A program made the translations under genes and the position numbers. 64,000 bases of DNA from the NCBI GenBank assembly GCA_943788935.1, contig CALSSE010000003.1:400493-464492 (forward strand). Reading direction: 5' to 3'. The notes beneath the pieces were generated by a model. That model did not search any database. It was not told the origin of the DNA and saw only the letters and a program-made list of their open reading frames with translations. This DNA is from an uncultured bacterium. Its GTDB lineage: Bacteria > Myxococcota_A > Bradymonadia > UBA7976 > VGTA01. Of the stretch, positions 27,421-37,000 are shown piece by piece (the first letter of the stretch is position 1; each line of letters starts with the position of its first letter).

Positions 27421-28647
27421 ATGAGTATTCACGATCCAACGATGAACGCCCCCTCTAGTCCCTTCGAGGCGCGTAAGTACCGACTGGTCAACGTCATCTA
27501 TTTGCTTACAGCTCTGTGTATACTGCCGAGCTCTACCGTGAGCGCTAAACCTACATCTAACGCAACAGGGGAGCGCATTAAAGACATCGCTCATATCCGT
27601 GGTGTCCGATCGAATCAGCTCTTTGGATATGGTCTCGTCGTCGGTCTCAACCGAACCGGTGATTCACAGCAGGTTCGATTCGCTGCCCAGACTGTGGCGT
27701 CACTGTTAGCTCGTCTCAACGTGCGTATTTCACCTCAGGGCCTATTACTTCGAAATATCGCGACCGTGATGGTGACCGCTGAGCTACCTCCATTCTCAAA
27801 GAATGGTAATCAAATCGATCTCGTCGTGAGCAGTATGGGTGATGCTAAGAGCCTCTCAGGCGGTACGCTCATTGCCACTGCGCTTCGCGGTCATGATGGT
27901 CAGATATACGCTATGGCTCAAGGTCCTCTCTCAGTAGGCGGTTACTCAGTCTCAGGTGGGGGTGGGAATAGTAAAATACAGAATCACCCGACAGTCGCTC
28001 GAATACCTGGCGGTGCGATCGTGGAGCGCGAGATCCCCTTCAGTATCAAGAACAATGAGCTCATTAAGTGGCAACTTCATGAATCTGATTTCACCACAGC
28101 GGTGCGAGTCGCCCAAGAAATCAACTATAACTTCGGGAGAGAGATCGCGGCGGCCGAGGACAGCCGAACGATCTCAGTCAGAATCCCAGACGCCGCTAAC
28201 GTCGAAGGAGACGATGCATTTAAGCAAGAAGTTCAAAGAGAAGGCCATGTGGCACGATTTATCGCCCAAGTTGAACGTATTCCAGTGATCCCGGACTCGG
28301 TCGCCAAGGTGATTATAAACGAGCGTACAGGGACGGTCATCATCAACCAAGACGTACGTGTAGATCCCGTAGCGATCACTCATGGGAATATCACAGTCAA
28401 GGTAGAGGTCGATAACACAGTGATCCCTGCCTCTCCGCTCACCAATAGCGCTGCGACGACTGAGACCAACACCAATGTCGAAGTCGAAGAAGAGCGTGTT
28501 AATCTAGCGGTTATCGAGAATGGGCAGAGCCTCCAAGACTTAGTTGACGGCCTTAATCAACTCGGCGCAAGCCCCCGAGATCTGATCACTATTCTTCAGT
28601 CTATTCAGCGCGCAGGCGCACTCAGAGCGAAATTGGAGGTATTATGA
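27421..28647 (+). CDS. flgI: Flagellar P-ring protein FlgI
   Basis: A 408-residue periplasmic P-ring subunit exported by Sec (hydrophobic stretch about 24-42, ending VSAKP). The mature start ERIKDIAHIRGVRSNQLFGY is highly conserved, as are GLVVGLNRTGDS and the C-terminal INERTGTVIINQDVRV segment. Length is slightly above the usual 365-370 because of the long N-terminus. The stop overlaps flgJ by 4 bp (ATGA), giving tight coupling of ring and rod-cap genes. Confidence 0.95.
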   Translation: MSIHDPTMNAPSSPFEARKYRLVNVIYLLTALCILPSSTVSAKPTSNATGERIKDIAHIRGVRSNQLFGYGLVVGLNRTGDSQQVRFAAQTVASLLARLNVRISPQGLLLRNIATVMVTAELPPFSKNGNQIDLVVSSMGDAKSLSGGTLIATALRGHDGQIYAMAQGPLSVGGYSVSGGGGNSKIQNHPTVARIPGGAIVEREIPFSIKNNELIKWQLHESDFTTAVRVAQEINYNFGREIAAAEDSRTISVRIPDAANVEGDDAFKQEVQREGHVARFIAQVERIPVIPDSVAKVIINERTGTVIINQDVRVDPVAITHGNITVKVEVDNTVIPASPLTNSAATTETNTNVEVEEERVNLAVIENGQSLQDLVDGLNQLGASPRDLITILQSIQRAGALRAKLEVL

Positions 28648-29219
28648 AAATAGGAGATCCTAGAGCAGCCCAACAACTTGGCTTAGATCATATCTCTACT
28701 CAAGTTCCGAGTAAGTCATCTATCGAGGACACACCAGAAGCGATCATGGAGGCAGCAAGGACATTTGAGTCACTATTTTTAAACGAGATAATGAAGAATA
28801 TGCGCAAGACCCTCCCGCAAGATGGCTTGCTCAACAAGGGTTTCGCCAACAATGTCTTCAACAGCATGTTAGACCAAGAGTACTCGCAGATCGCCTCTAA
28901 ATCCGGTCAGCTAGGGCTAGCCGAAGTGATCGCTCGACAGCTTGGTGGAGACCCCTCAGAGATTGCTCAAAAAGAAGCTAAAGAGAGCAGCGTCGATAAA
29001 GTCGTTACGGTAGATGGTGAAGAGGTTCCTGCATGGGCTTTAGAAGAGATCCCTGCTGACCCTTGGTCACCAGCTACTGGCTCAAAAAAGCCTAACCCAA
29101 CTGATTCTTCGGTAGTCACACCTGGCTTATCAGCGCCATCTACATCTGAATTCTCTGCCTCCCGTAAAGCGATCGAGACCTATCAATTACTCAGCCAAAC
29201 GCCTAATAAAAAGCGTTGA
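28644..29219 (+). CDS. flgJ: Rod-binding protein FlgJ, short form without muramidase domain
   Basis: A 191-residue protein. Residues about 32-100 match the FlgJ N-terminal rod-cap domain (EAARTFESLFLNEIMKNMRK and SKSGQLGLAEVIARQL). The C-terminal half is a Pro/Ser-rich polar tail, and the glucosaminidase domain of enterobacterial FlgJ is absent, as in many non-enteric bacteria. A separate peptidoglycan hydrolase must open the wall for the rod; none is adjacent, and the only lytic transglycosylase gene in the window (12666-15183) is broken. Confidence 0.88.
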   Translation: MKIGDPRAAQQLGLDHISTQVPSKSSIEDTPEAIMEAARTFESLFLNEIMKNMRKTLPQDGLLNKGFANNVFNSMLDQEYSQIASKSGQLGLAEVIARQLGGDPSEIAQKEAKESSVDKVVTVDGEEVPAWALEEIPADPWSPATGSKKPNPTDSSVVTPGLSAPSTSEFSASRKAIETYQLLSQTPNKKR

Positions 29220-29238
29220 GTAAGAGGCAGGTACTTTA

Positions 29239-29742
29239 ATGTTAACCCTTGAACAAGCGGTTGGTGCTCTCTGCTCACATTTGGAGGCAGAGCGCGCATC
29301 CCTTGAACAGCTCTATTATTTATTAGAGCATGAGCTAGATGCGCTCAGAGCTATGAATAAGGAGCGCATGGGAGAATTAAATCAATATAAGCTTCAGATT
29401 CTCGCTTCTCACCAAGAGTTAGTCGCCGCTAGGATTCACTACTTAGCTCCATTCACTCCACCTTCCGGAGCGGCTCCAACGCTGTCCTATATATGTCAGC
29501 ATTTAAAGCCTGAGCTGCGTGCTTATGTACAACCTTATCAAGAAGCGTTGAAATCTCTTGCACTCGCAATCAAATCAAGTCAAGCTCGTAATCAAGAATT
29601 TGCGCTTAATGCGCAACAAATTATACGAGCTACCCGAAAGCGATTAGAAGATACAGATCCGCAACACCAGCGTAAGACGTACACAGCCAAGGGTAAGATG
29701 AATATCCAAGTACCGAGAGGTCGCGGATATGGAAAAGGATAA
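29239..29742 (+). CDS. flgN: FlgN-type export chaperone
   Basis: A 167-residue, mainly helical protein directly upstream of flgK. Its helical N-terminal region (LEAERASLEQLYYLLEHELD) and central YKLQILASHQELVAAR segment fit FlgN, the cytoplasmic chaperone that binds the hook-junction proteins FlgK and FlgL and delivers them to the export gate. The C-terminus ends in a basic, Gly-rich tail (RGRGYGKG). The call depends partly on position, since FlgN diverges fast. Confidence 0.78.
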   Translation: MLTLEQAVGALCSHLEAERASLEQLYYLLEHELDALRAMNKERMGELNQYKLQILASHQELVAARIHYLAPFTPPSGAAPTLSYICQHLKPELRAYVQPYQEALKSLALAIKSSQARNQEFALNAQQIIRATRKRLEDTDPQHQRKTYTAKGKMNIQVPRGRGYGKG

Positions 29743-29756
29743 AATAGGTATAGCTC

Positions 29757-31496
29757 ATGGGATTAAACTACGCGCTTCTTAATGGAGCAAGTGGCCTGAG
29801 GGCCACCCAGACCGCGATCAATACCGTTAGTCATAACTTATCTAACTCAGAGACACGGGGATATAGCCGTCAAAGAGTTACAATGAGCTCACAAGCTGCT
29901 GAATTCGGCGACCCTCGCCGCGGCGGCCGCGGAGCGACTCTAGAAGCCATCAACCGAGTCAATGATAGATTCGTATCAGAGCAGGTCCGTAGAGATAGAA
30001 CTCTCTTGGGCTTCTTCACTAGCCGAGAGCGAGCTCTGTACACTTTAGAATCGATCTACTCCGAAGATGTCGCTCCTAGCGTTAATGAAGGGTTTGACAA
30101 CTTCTTTAATAGCCTTCGCGATCTCACTCGAGACCCCGCTAACCGCGGTGCTCGATCCAATTTTATTGGCGGAGCCGATGGGATCGCTGGAACTCTTAAT
30201 TCAATGCATGAGTCGTTGCGCCGGCTCCAAATCGATATCGATCAGGATGTCACTGGGAGAGTCACCGAGATTAATGGACTCACCGCATATATCGCTCAGC
30301 TCAATGAGCAGGTTGTCGCAGCAGGCGCAGCGAGTATGGACTTCGAAGACAAGAGAGACGAAGCAGTACGTCGTCTCAGTGAGCTCGTACCCATTACCGT
30401 TCTTCCACAAGAAGAAGGGACTGTTAATATACAACTTAACGGTGTGGGAACGCTCGTCCAAGACCACCTCTCGGCGAAAATCGACGCTCTTCCAGACCCT
30501 AGTAATCGAAGACTCCTCACCTTAGAGTTTACAGGTGTGGGAGGCTCTAGCCAAAGAGACATCACCTCGCGAATAGATCGTGGCGAACTCGGTGGCTTAT
30601 TAGAGCTCAGAGACACCACGATCGGTGGGCTCATTCAAGAAGGCAACGATTTAGCTCTCTCCTTTGCGGAAGCAGTGAACGCTCAACATCGTGCAGGCTT
30701 CGACCTCAATGGAGATCGCGGTCAAGACCTCTTCACATTCGCTGACCCACTCGGTGATCCCGCCGCTAATATCCAGCTTAGCGATGCGATCAAGGGGAAC
30801 CCTGACTTGCTAGCGATCAGTTCAGCAGCTCTCAGAGACCCTGTTAGTGGCGCTGTTCAAGACGGAGTTCCAGGTGATGCGATCAATGGCATCGCAATTT
30901 CAGAGCTGCAGTACATGGTTCGCGACGTCATCGCGAGCGTACAAACCGGCAGCTCTTACAGCGGGGCGATTGAGGTTGGCGGAAGCTACAATGGTTCGTT
31001 TGGTAATGGTGTGATCGATCTTCAAGCGATCAATCCCGGTGATCCAGCTACAGCGACCTTCTTCTTTAATGGTGCGCCTGCTGGAGTCGCCTTTCCGAAT
31101 GGAATCGACAATGGTGGTGCTGGCTATACCGTCGCTGAGATCAATGCGATCTTAAATCCCGGTAATGTCTCCATGACTTTTGAGACAAATGGCTCTGACT
31201 TCTCTACAGGGGACCAAGTCTCAGTAAGTCTCTTCTCACGTGACGCGACTTTCAATCGTAAAGTCGCTGAGGGACTTCAAAAGGTTGGTCAGACCGCCGC
31301 TAACAACTATCAGCAAAATGATATATATACTACGCGGCTTTCACAGTCAGAGACGCTTATGGAGTCAGTCTCAGGTGTCAGTATTGACGAGGAGCTACTT
31401 GACCTCAGTCGTTATGAGAAGCAGTTCGCTGCTAATGGTAAAGTCATCCAAGCGGTAAATGAGTTGATGGACAGCGTCCTCAACCTCGTCCAATAA
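29757..31496 (+). CDS. flgK: Flagellar hook-associated protein 1 FlgK
   Basis: A 579-residue hook-filament junction protein. The conserved N-terminus (NGASGLRATQTAINTVSHNL and the SNSETRGYSRQ rod/hook signature) and the C-terminal SRYEKQFAANGKVIQAVNEL helix are intact. Between about 400 and 495 lies a beta-rich module, with SYNGSFGN, IDNGGAGYTVAEIN and GSDFSTGDQVSVSLF, that also occurs in FlgL and in FliD here. It sits 14 bp after flgN and 11 bp before flgL, within one operon. Confidence 0.95.
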   Translation: MGLNYALLNGASGLRATQTAINTVSHNLSNSETRGYSRQRVTMSSQAAEFGDPRRGGRGATLEAINRVNDRFVSEQVRRDRTLLGFFTSRERALYTLESIYSEDVAPSVNEGFDNFFNSLRDLTRDPANRGARSNFIGGADGIAGTLNSMHESLRRLQIDIDQDVTGRVTEINGLTAYIAQLNEQVVAAGAASMDFEDKRDEAVRRLSELVPITVLPQEEGTVNIQLNGVGTLVQDHLSAKIDALPDPSNRRLLTLEFTGVGGSSQRDITSRIDRGELGGLLELRDTTIGGLIQEGNDLALSFAEAVNAQHRAGFDLNGDRGQDLFTFADPLGDPAANIQLSDAIKGNPDLLAISSAALRDPVSGAVQDGVPGDAINGIAISELQYMVRDVIASVQTGSSYSGAIEVGGSYNGSFGNGVIDLQAINPGDPATATFFFNGAPAGVAFPNGIDNGGAGYTVAEINAILNPGNVSMTFETNGSDFSTGDQVSVSLFSRDATFNRKVAEGLQKVGQTAANNYQQNDIYTTRLSQSETLMESVSGVSIDEELLDLSRYEKQFAANGKVIQAVNELMDSVLNLVQ

Positions 31497-31507
31497 GGAG
31501 CTAGATC

Positions 31508-32911
31508 ATGAGAATTACTGACAAAATGAGGTTCAGCTCTACGCGAAGCGACATGAATCGCCTTCAAATGCGTAGCAATAAAATCTATAAAGAGCTCAGC
31601 AGTGGTAAGCGTATCAATCGTCCCTCTGATGACCCCTTTGGCACCCTTCAAGCTACGGGTCTCACCACCCACAAACGCTTATTAGATCAATACTCTCGTA
31701 ACATTGATACCGCACGTATTAATCTCTATGCTGCCGATAATGCTCTTAATCAAGCTGTCGACATTATGACCGAGGCTCGGACGACAACCATCTCTTCCAT
31801 CAGCGTAGTAGGAGATGATAAAAGCCATTCTGTTATGGCGGATAGCATCTCCCAGCTCAAAGAGCAGCTGTTTAACTTATCCAATAGCCGCGTGGGTGAG
31901 ACTTATATTTTTGGTGGAACGCAGAGCACTCGAAACCCTTATACTGTCGATGGAGTGACCGGTAAGATCAGCTACATTGGTAACAGCGATGCCATGAGGG
32001 TAGAGGTTGGTGAAGGTAGTCTAGTTAGCACTACTCTTCAAGGAACCGGTGCTTTTGGTGGCGGGAGCGCTCTCGCCTCAGTGAGCGCTGGCGCTGGCTA
32101 CACTGGTCAACCTTCTGTGATCGGTGAATATGACGGATCCTTAGGTAATGTTCACGTTGACATCGAAGTGGTTAACGCCGGGGATGCTGATACAGCGACT
32201 TACAGTGTCTCCTTCGATGGCGGTGCTACAATCGACGACAATGGCGGAGCCGGATATACTCTATCTGAACTAAATACCACAGGACCTCTCACTAATGTTG
32301 GTGTACAACTTCGTCTCCCAGGCAGCAGCGTGTTCAATGCTGGTGATCAAGTAAACTTAACGCTCATTCAGAGTAAAAACGAAGATGTCTTTGCGCTCTT
32401 CGATGAGCTTGAGCTCGCTCTACGAGAGTTCGATGACCTCGCGACTGTTGGAGCCGTAGACTACGATGGGAACGGCGTCTCTGATGCGCAAGACCTTATT
32501 GATGCTCAACAAGTCGTGATCGATGCTAATACCCCGAGCCCTACCAACCCTATTCAAAACCCTCTCACTGGTGCTGAGCTCAACTACTTTGTTGAGAAGG
32601 CCCGTGATAATCGTTTTGAAGAGCTCGCTAACGCCCGGGTTGAAAATCTCTTAGGCCGTATCGATAACGCACTGAATCAGATCTCTGATAGTCAAAGTTT
32701 AGTAGGTCTAGGACTCAATAAGGTAGATTCCTCTGATTCAGCTAATGAATTTCTCAACGAGCAGGTTCAAACTACGCTCGCGCAAGTTCAAGATTCTGAC
32801 TTCATCGAAGCAGTGAGTGAGCTGAATTTGGTCGAGACAGCGTTACAGGCTGCAACGAGCACCACGAGTCGAGTCCTCCAAGGTATCTCTCTACTCGATT
32901 ACTTACGTTAA
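31508..32911 (+). CDS. flgL: Flagellar hook-associated protein 3 FlgL
   Basis: A 467-residue junction protein placed between FlgK and flagellin. The N-terminal flagellin-like helix (YKELSSGKRINRPSDDPFGT) and C-terminal LVETALQAATSTTSRVLQ coiled coil are clear. It is longer than the typical 300-residue FlgL because of an insert at about 196-288 (GEYDGSLGN, IDDNGGAGYTLSELN, FNAGDQVNLTL) matching the FlgK module. An acidic D-rich stretch follows. It is the last gene of the structural operon; a 15-bp repeat follows the stop at once. Confidence 0.93.
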   Translation: MRITDKMRFSSTRSDMNRLQMRSNKIYKELSSGKRINRPSDDPFGTLQATGLTTHKRLLDQYSRNIDTARINLYAADNALNQAVDIMTEARTTTISSISVVGDDKSHSVMADSISQLKEQLFNLSNSRVGETYIFGGTQSTRNPYTVDGVTGKISYIGNSDAMRVEVGEGSLVSTTLQGTGAFGGGSALASVSAGAGYTGQPSVIGEYDGSLGNVHVDIEVVNAGDADTATYSVSFDGGATIDDNGGAGYTLSELNTTGPLTNVGVQLRLPGSSVFNAGDQVNLTLIQSKNEDVFALFDELELALREFDDLATVGAVDYDGNGVSDAQDLIDAQQVVIDANTPSPTNPIQNPLTGAELNYFVEKARDNRFEELANARVENLLGRIDNALNQISDSQSLVGLGLNKVDSSDSANEFLNEQVQTTLAQVQDSDFIEAVSELNLVETALQAATSTTSRVLQGISLLDYLR

Positions 32912-32912
32912 C

Positions 32913-32972
32913 CTCTGGGGTTTTGATCTCTGGAGTTTTGATCTCTCGGGATTTGTTTCTCGGGGTTTTGGC
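32913..32972. repeat. 15-bp tandem repeat x4 after flgL stop
   Basis: Units at 32913, 32928, 32943 and 32958 share ctctgggg/ttttgat-like sequence with a few changes each. They begin 2 bp after the flgL stop codon. Confidence 0.75.
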
Positions 32973-33128
32973 CTCAAAAAGTCCAAAGCCCTATGGAGTA
33001 TTCTCCTCTATCTCTATCAAACGACGATAGCGACACGGTGAAAATCTCTCACTCTTCGTTGTACTTCTCGCTAGAGATCTAAGTTCAGATATATCCGTAT
33101 TAGTATGAGTAAGAGCTTAATCTTTAAG

Positions 33129-33150
33129 TGATCTCAGTCGACTGAGATCA
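33129..33150. promoter_or_regulatory. Perfect 22-bp palindrome upstream of csrA
   Basis: TGATCTCAGTC/GACTGAGATCA is a perfect dyad with no spacer, about 140 bp before the csrA start. It lacks a following T-run, so it is not a standard terminator. It may be an operator for a dimeric regulator; that is inference. Confidence 0.5.
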
Positions 33151-33287
33151 TTGTGAGTAAGCTCTAGAATATTTCTTAATAAGGGTGTAGAGTGGGTCAC
33201 TGTATAAGAGGTAACGTTGGTTTTTATCGTATGTTATAGACTACACCACGTCGCCTCCCTCATGACTCAAGCGCTCAAGGAGGAGCC

Positions 33288-33611
33288 TTGCTTACGCTCA
33301 CACGAAAAATCGGCGAATCAATCCGCATTGGGGATGACATCGTCGTCATCGTTAAAGAGATAAAAGGTAAACAGGTGCGTCTAGGGATCGAAGCTCCCCG
33401 AGATGTGTATGTCTGTCGAGAAGAGCTCTTTCAGAAGATCGAGCAAGCTAATCGTAGCGCTATATATGCGTCAGCGTCAGCCCATCAAAAACCGACATCA
33501 GACCCACTCGAGGCCTTAGGAAACCTGTTGCTCTCAAAACAATCATCGCTTGAGCCGACCACCGATCAACACGCAACTGAAGACAAAAAAGGAGGTGGTG
33601 ATGATTATTGA
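33288..33611 (+). CDS. csrA: Carbon storage / flagellin translation regulator CsrA
   Basis: The N-terminal 60 residues are classical CsrA (MLTLTRKIGESIRIGDDI, then GKQVRLGIEAPRDV), the dimeric RNA-binding protein that blocks ribosome sites at GGA motifs. Residues 61-107 are an unusual hydrophilic extension, so it is longer than the usual 60-75. The start is TTG with a perfect AAGGAGG upstream. The last codons overlap the fliW start by 11 bp; the Gly-rich tail is encoded by the fliW SD itself. In FliW-bearing species, CsrA represses flagellin until FliW removes it. Confidence 0.92.
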   Translation: MLTLTRKIGESIRIGDDIVVIVKEIKGKQVRLGIEAPRDVYVCREELFQKIEQANRSAIYASASAHQKPTSDPLEALGNLLLSKQSSLEPTTDQHATEDKKGGGDDY

Positions 33612-34092
33612 TACGTTACGCTTTGGACAACTTGAAGTCTCAGATGATCAAGTTTTCAACTTCCCTATGGGGATTCTTGGTTTCTCTTCTAGTAAATCAT
33701 TTGTAATTATTGATTTAGAGAGTCAAAAACCCTTTAAATGGATGCAGTGTATCGAAGACCCAAGTACCGCTTTTGTCTTAGCTGATCCCTTATTATTTTA
33801 CCCAGATTACTGTGCAGTAGTGAGGCGATCAGACTTGAACGCTCTTGGTGAAATAAATGAACAAGACCTCGTTCTCTCTGTAATTCTCACCGTTACCGAC
33901 CGAAAAGAAGATATGAGCGCTAATCTTTGCGCTCCCCTTATCTTTAATCTCGTCAATCGACGTGGAATGCAGTATGTTCTTAATGATCGGAAGTATCCCA
34001 TCAGATATCGCATCTTCCAAAATGACACCGAGATTGGCCAGCCTACAGTGGTTGCCGCAAAAGGTGAGTCACGCGCGCTCTCACTGAGGTAA
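33601..34092 (+). CDS. fliW: Flagellar assembly factor FliW
   Basis: A 163-residue FliW beta-barrel protein. It shows the family motifs FGQLEVSDDQVFNFPMGILGF, WMQCIEDPSTAFVLADP and the NLCAPLIFNLVNRRGMQ segment. FliW binds flagellin and CsrA in turn, so rising flagellin releases CsrA to repress flagellin mRNA. The start is ATG 33601 behind AAAGGAGG, which overlaps csrA by 11 bp. The stop is 1 bp before the next gene, so fliW and the cyclase-like gene are coupled. Confidence 0.93.
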   Translation: MIIDTLRFGQLEVSDDQVFNFPMGILGFSSSKSFVIIDLESQKPFKWMQCIEDPSTAFVLADPLLFYPDYCAVVRRSDLNALGEINEQDLVLSVILTVTDRKEDMSANLCAPLIFNLVNRRGMQYVLNDRKYPIRYRIFQNDTEIGQPTVVAAKGESRALSLR

Positions 34093-34093
34093 G

Positions 34094-37000
34094 ATGAACA
34101 TACCAACGTTTAATACATCCACGGACTTGTTCCGTTCTCATTGGCTAGAGTCGCTCATCCAACCAGAGCGCTTTATGTTGCCTCCCCCACTTCCCTCTCT
34201 GCCGGGTGTACTCAGTCCAAGAGGTGATGGTGTTCCGTCTTCTGAAGATGAAACAGAAGGTAAGGGTCTCGCTCGATATTACTTCGAACGTCCCGAGCGT
34301 GCCGCCAGAGCTTTAGCCGAGAAAAGAGAGGGGCAGATTATTGGCCAAAATATTGGCCATTTTCTGCAATTTAGTCGCTCTAAGATATCACGTATATTTG
34401 AATCTTTAGAGCCCAAGCAGCGCAGCTATCTCGCTCTCGTCCCCTATCTCTTAAACGCCAATGCACCAGCGGTCCCTGGTTATCAACCTGATCCCTCGGC
34501 TCAGTATGGTATCTTTGATGTGGACTTTAACGCCACAACGATGCGCGCTGTCGAGCAGATCTTTGGCCATCGGAAAAAATTCACTGCCCGAAGAGGGGCA
34601 TCCATATTAGGTCTCTTTATCGACACCGAATTAGGGACTATGATGGCCTCACCTGATAGCCATCTCAACTTTTGGATCATCACTAAGGAGGGGGCGCTTG
34701 AGGGACCGAGTGGCGATCTTCTACGTCAAAAAGCACAGGTTATCAGTGAATGGCTAAGCAACAAAGGCTTGAAGTCTTCCTTCACCCTCATTGACTTCGA
34801 TGATTACGATGAACTCCGAGATAGAGAGCACCATCCATCACTCAAGGCGATGAGTTTAGAGCTCATCCGTGAGCACCTCTTCGCTAAATGCACGTATTAT
34901 GCTGGACAGATCCCTTTATGGTGGGCTGCCCCCGCAGGGATTAAACCCGATAGTTATCTGAAACTCGTCTCAGGAATCCGAAAGACCTCCGAGCGCTTCG
35001 CACAGAGTTCAGGAGTGATCTTAGAATCTAATAAGTCTTCTAGAACTCTTCAGTCATTCGTCAGCGATCGTGACCAATTAACCTTTATTGATCTAGGCAC
35101 CGTCACCGATCCAGAACCTAGCGCACTTTTAGACTATTCTTTTGAGCGGCTCAATGAGAGTTTAAAGAGTCCCTTCAAAGGCCTACTCTCCATGGCGACT
35201 TATTACGCTAGAATGGAAGGGATTCCTTTTAGCTATGTCTGCGACCGCATTAAGAAAGCGGTCACTCAGGGAGAGCACGAGGTCGAGCAAGTAGAGTTTA
35301 GCTTAATAGGACTCGACGTCCTGAATCACCATTTTAGACAGAGTAAAGATCGCTTCTTCCAGCGTCTATTTAGAGCTTCTACTTATTTACTGTTTCAACC
35401 GAAAGCATCGAAACAGAGATCATCTCATCGCTCATCCTATGTCATGCGAAGGTATGCCGCTCTGTGGGGATGGGATAAATCCCTTCTTGAAGAGCTAGAT
35501 TCTTTTAATGAGTGGACGGCAGAGCAAGTGGACGCCGTCGCTAAGAGTGCCCGAGGCTTTCTCCTAGATCTCTATCGACGTATGAGTCGTGAGGCCCAAT
35601 CACGCGGTATCGAAGTGGACACTCGTAGTGATGTCATCCGTCGTCGCCGATTGTCCGCTTGCTTTGAGAGCATGCCCGCCAAGGTACCTCACCTCTTCAC
35701 TTATTTCTTACCTCAACAGCCTCGTGAAGAGCACCTTATTTTCGTTGATAACCCACAAGCGGCGCCTCAAGTACGTTGGGAAGTCTATCGCGAACAAGGT
35801 AGGAATGCAGGGGGTGCTCCCTTATTTGCGGGTGAAACGCTTACTATTATCGCCTCATGGGCAGTATTTAATGGAATTTTTCATCCTCATACGGTGATCA
35901 ACATCACTAGCCCAAGCACCGAATTCAATCTTATTGAAGGGCGCGCTCTCCTCCACAAACTACACTACTTGCTCTCCTATGATGCCGCTCCTGATCTTGA
36001 GGACAAGGTCTACATCGATCCCCCCAAGATCAAGAGACTCTTAGTCTCTATTAGTCCAACCTCCTTCGAGGAAGAGAGCACTAGCTCTTATGCCTCTCAA
36101 GGCTGGGACATCCTTAACTATGGTCAACGCAAAAAGAGCCAACTCACCGATATCTCGCTAGTGATGCAGAACTCATGGGGTGAGGTGTTCTGTAAGCGTT
36201 ATCGTGGTGAATCGGCCTTTACCCAAGCGATGAAGGCCCTCTTCGCTGATGGGGGAAATCGAATCAGCCTTGACTTCCCACCAGAGGTTTTAGGGCCCAA
36301 TGATCGTGTCCTCCCCATCGTCCGTAAAAGGGTCACTGAGGTGATCAATCAAGCAATAGAGGTCTTTAACTCCGACGGATCGACCTCTAAGATCTTCGCC
36401 TATGAGGTCAGTGGTCAGTTCCAGATCCTCGCCAGAGACCCAAAAGCTGCTCGAATGAGTACCGCTCGAACATTAAGAGGAGTGATCAGGCGCTGTGGTC
36501 AGCTTAATCTATACAACCAAGAGCTACTTATCGATCAACTCTCTCCCTCTCTGAGAGAAATCCGAGCGATGATCCACAAAATGAAACAGGACACTGACGC
36601 TAAAGTCTATGTCGGTTGGCGTAGAACTGAACGACTCGGATTTGTGGTGGTTTGCGATGAGAGAGATCGGCTCTTCTTCCAACAGAGTAGCGCTCGTGAA
36701 ACCCGCTTAAGTGTGATGAGGATTGTACGTCGTACGCTGCCTTATCTAAGAGCTCGTGGGGCAGTCAGCGCTAAAGATATGAGTCGTGCGCTAAGAGTAT
36801 TCGAGTTCCAAGAGGGACAAATGGTGGGCGGTCGAAAGCTGATCTTTAGTGAGGCTACAGGCACAGTCCTAAAGGCGCTCTCCCAAGCCTATACCGGCAC
36901 CGCGGGCTTATGGCTTGTCGGTCAATTTGATCAAGGCCGAGCGGGACTAGGTTTATTGTACGGGAAAGAAGTGTTTATGGCTAGCCGCTATGGCTCTTCA

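Larger units (their letters stand above)
32912..33287. other. 376-bp intergenic region between flgL and csrA
   Basis: Contains four 15-bp repeat units right after flgL and a perfect 22-bp palindrome at 33129-33150. It probably contains the csrA promoter, though no clear -35/-10 pair was found. No reading frame here looks real. Confidence 0.6.
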
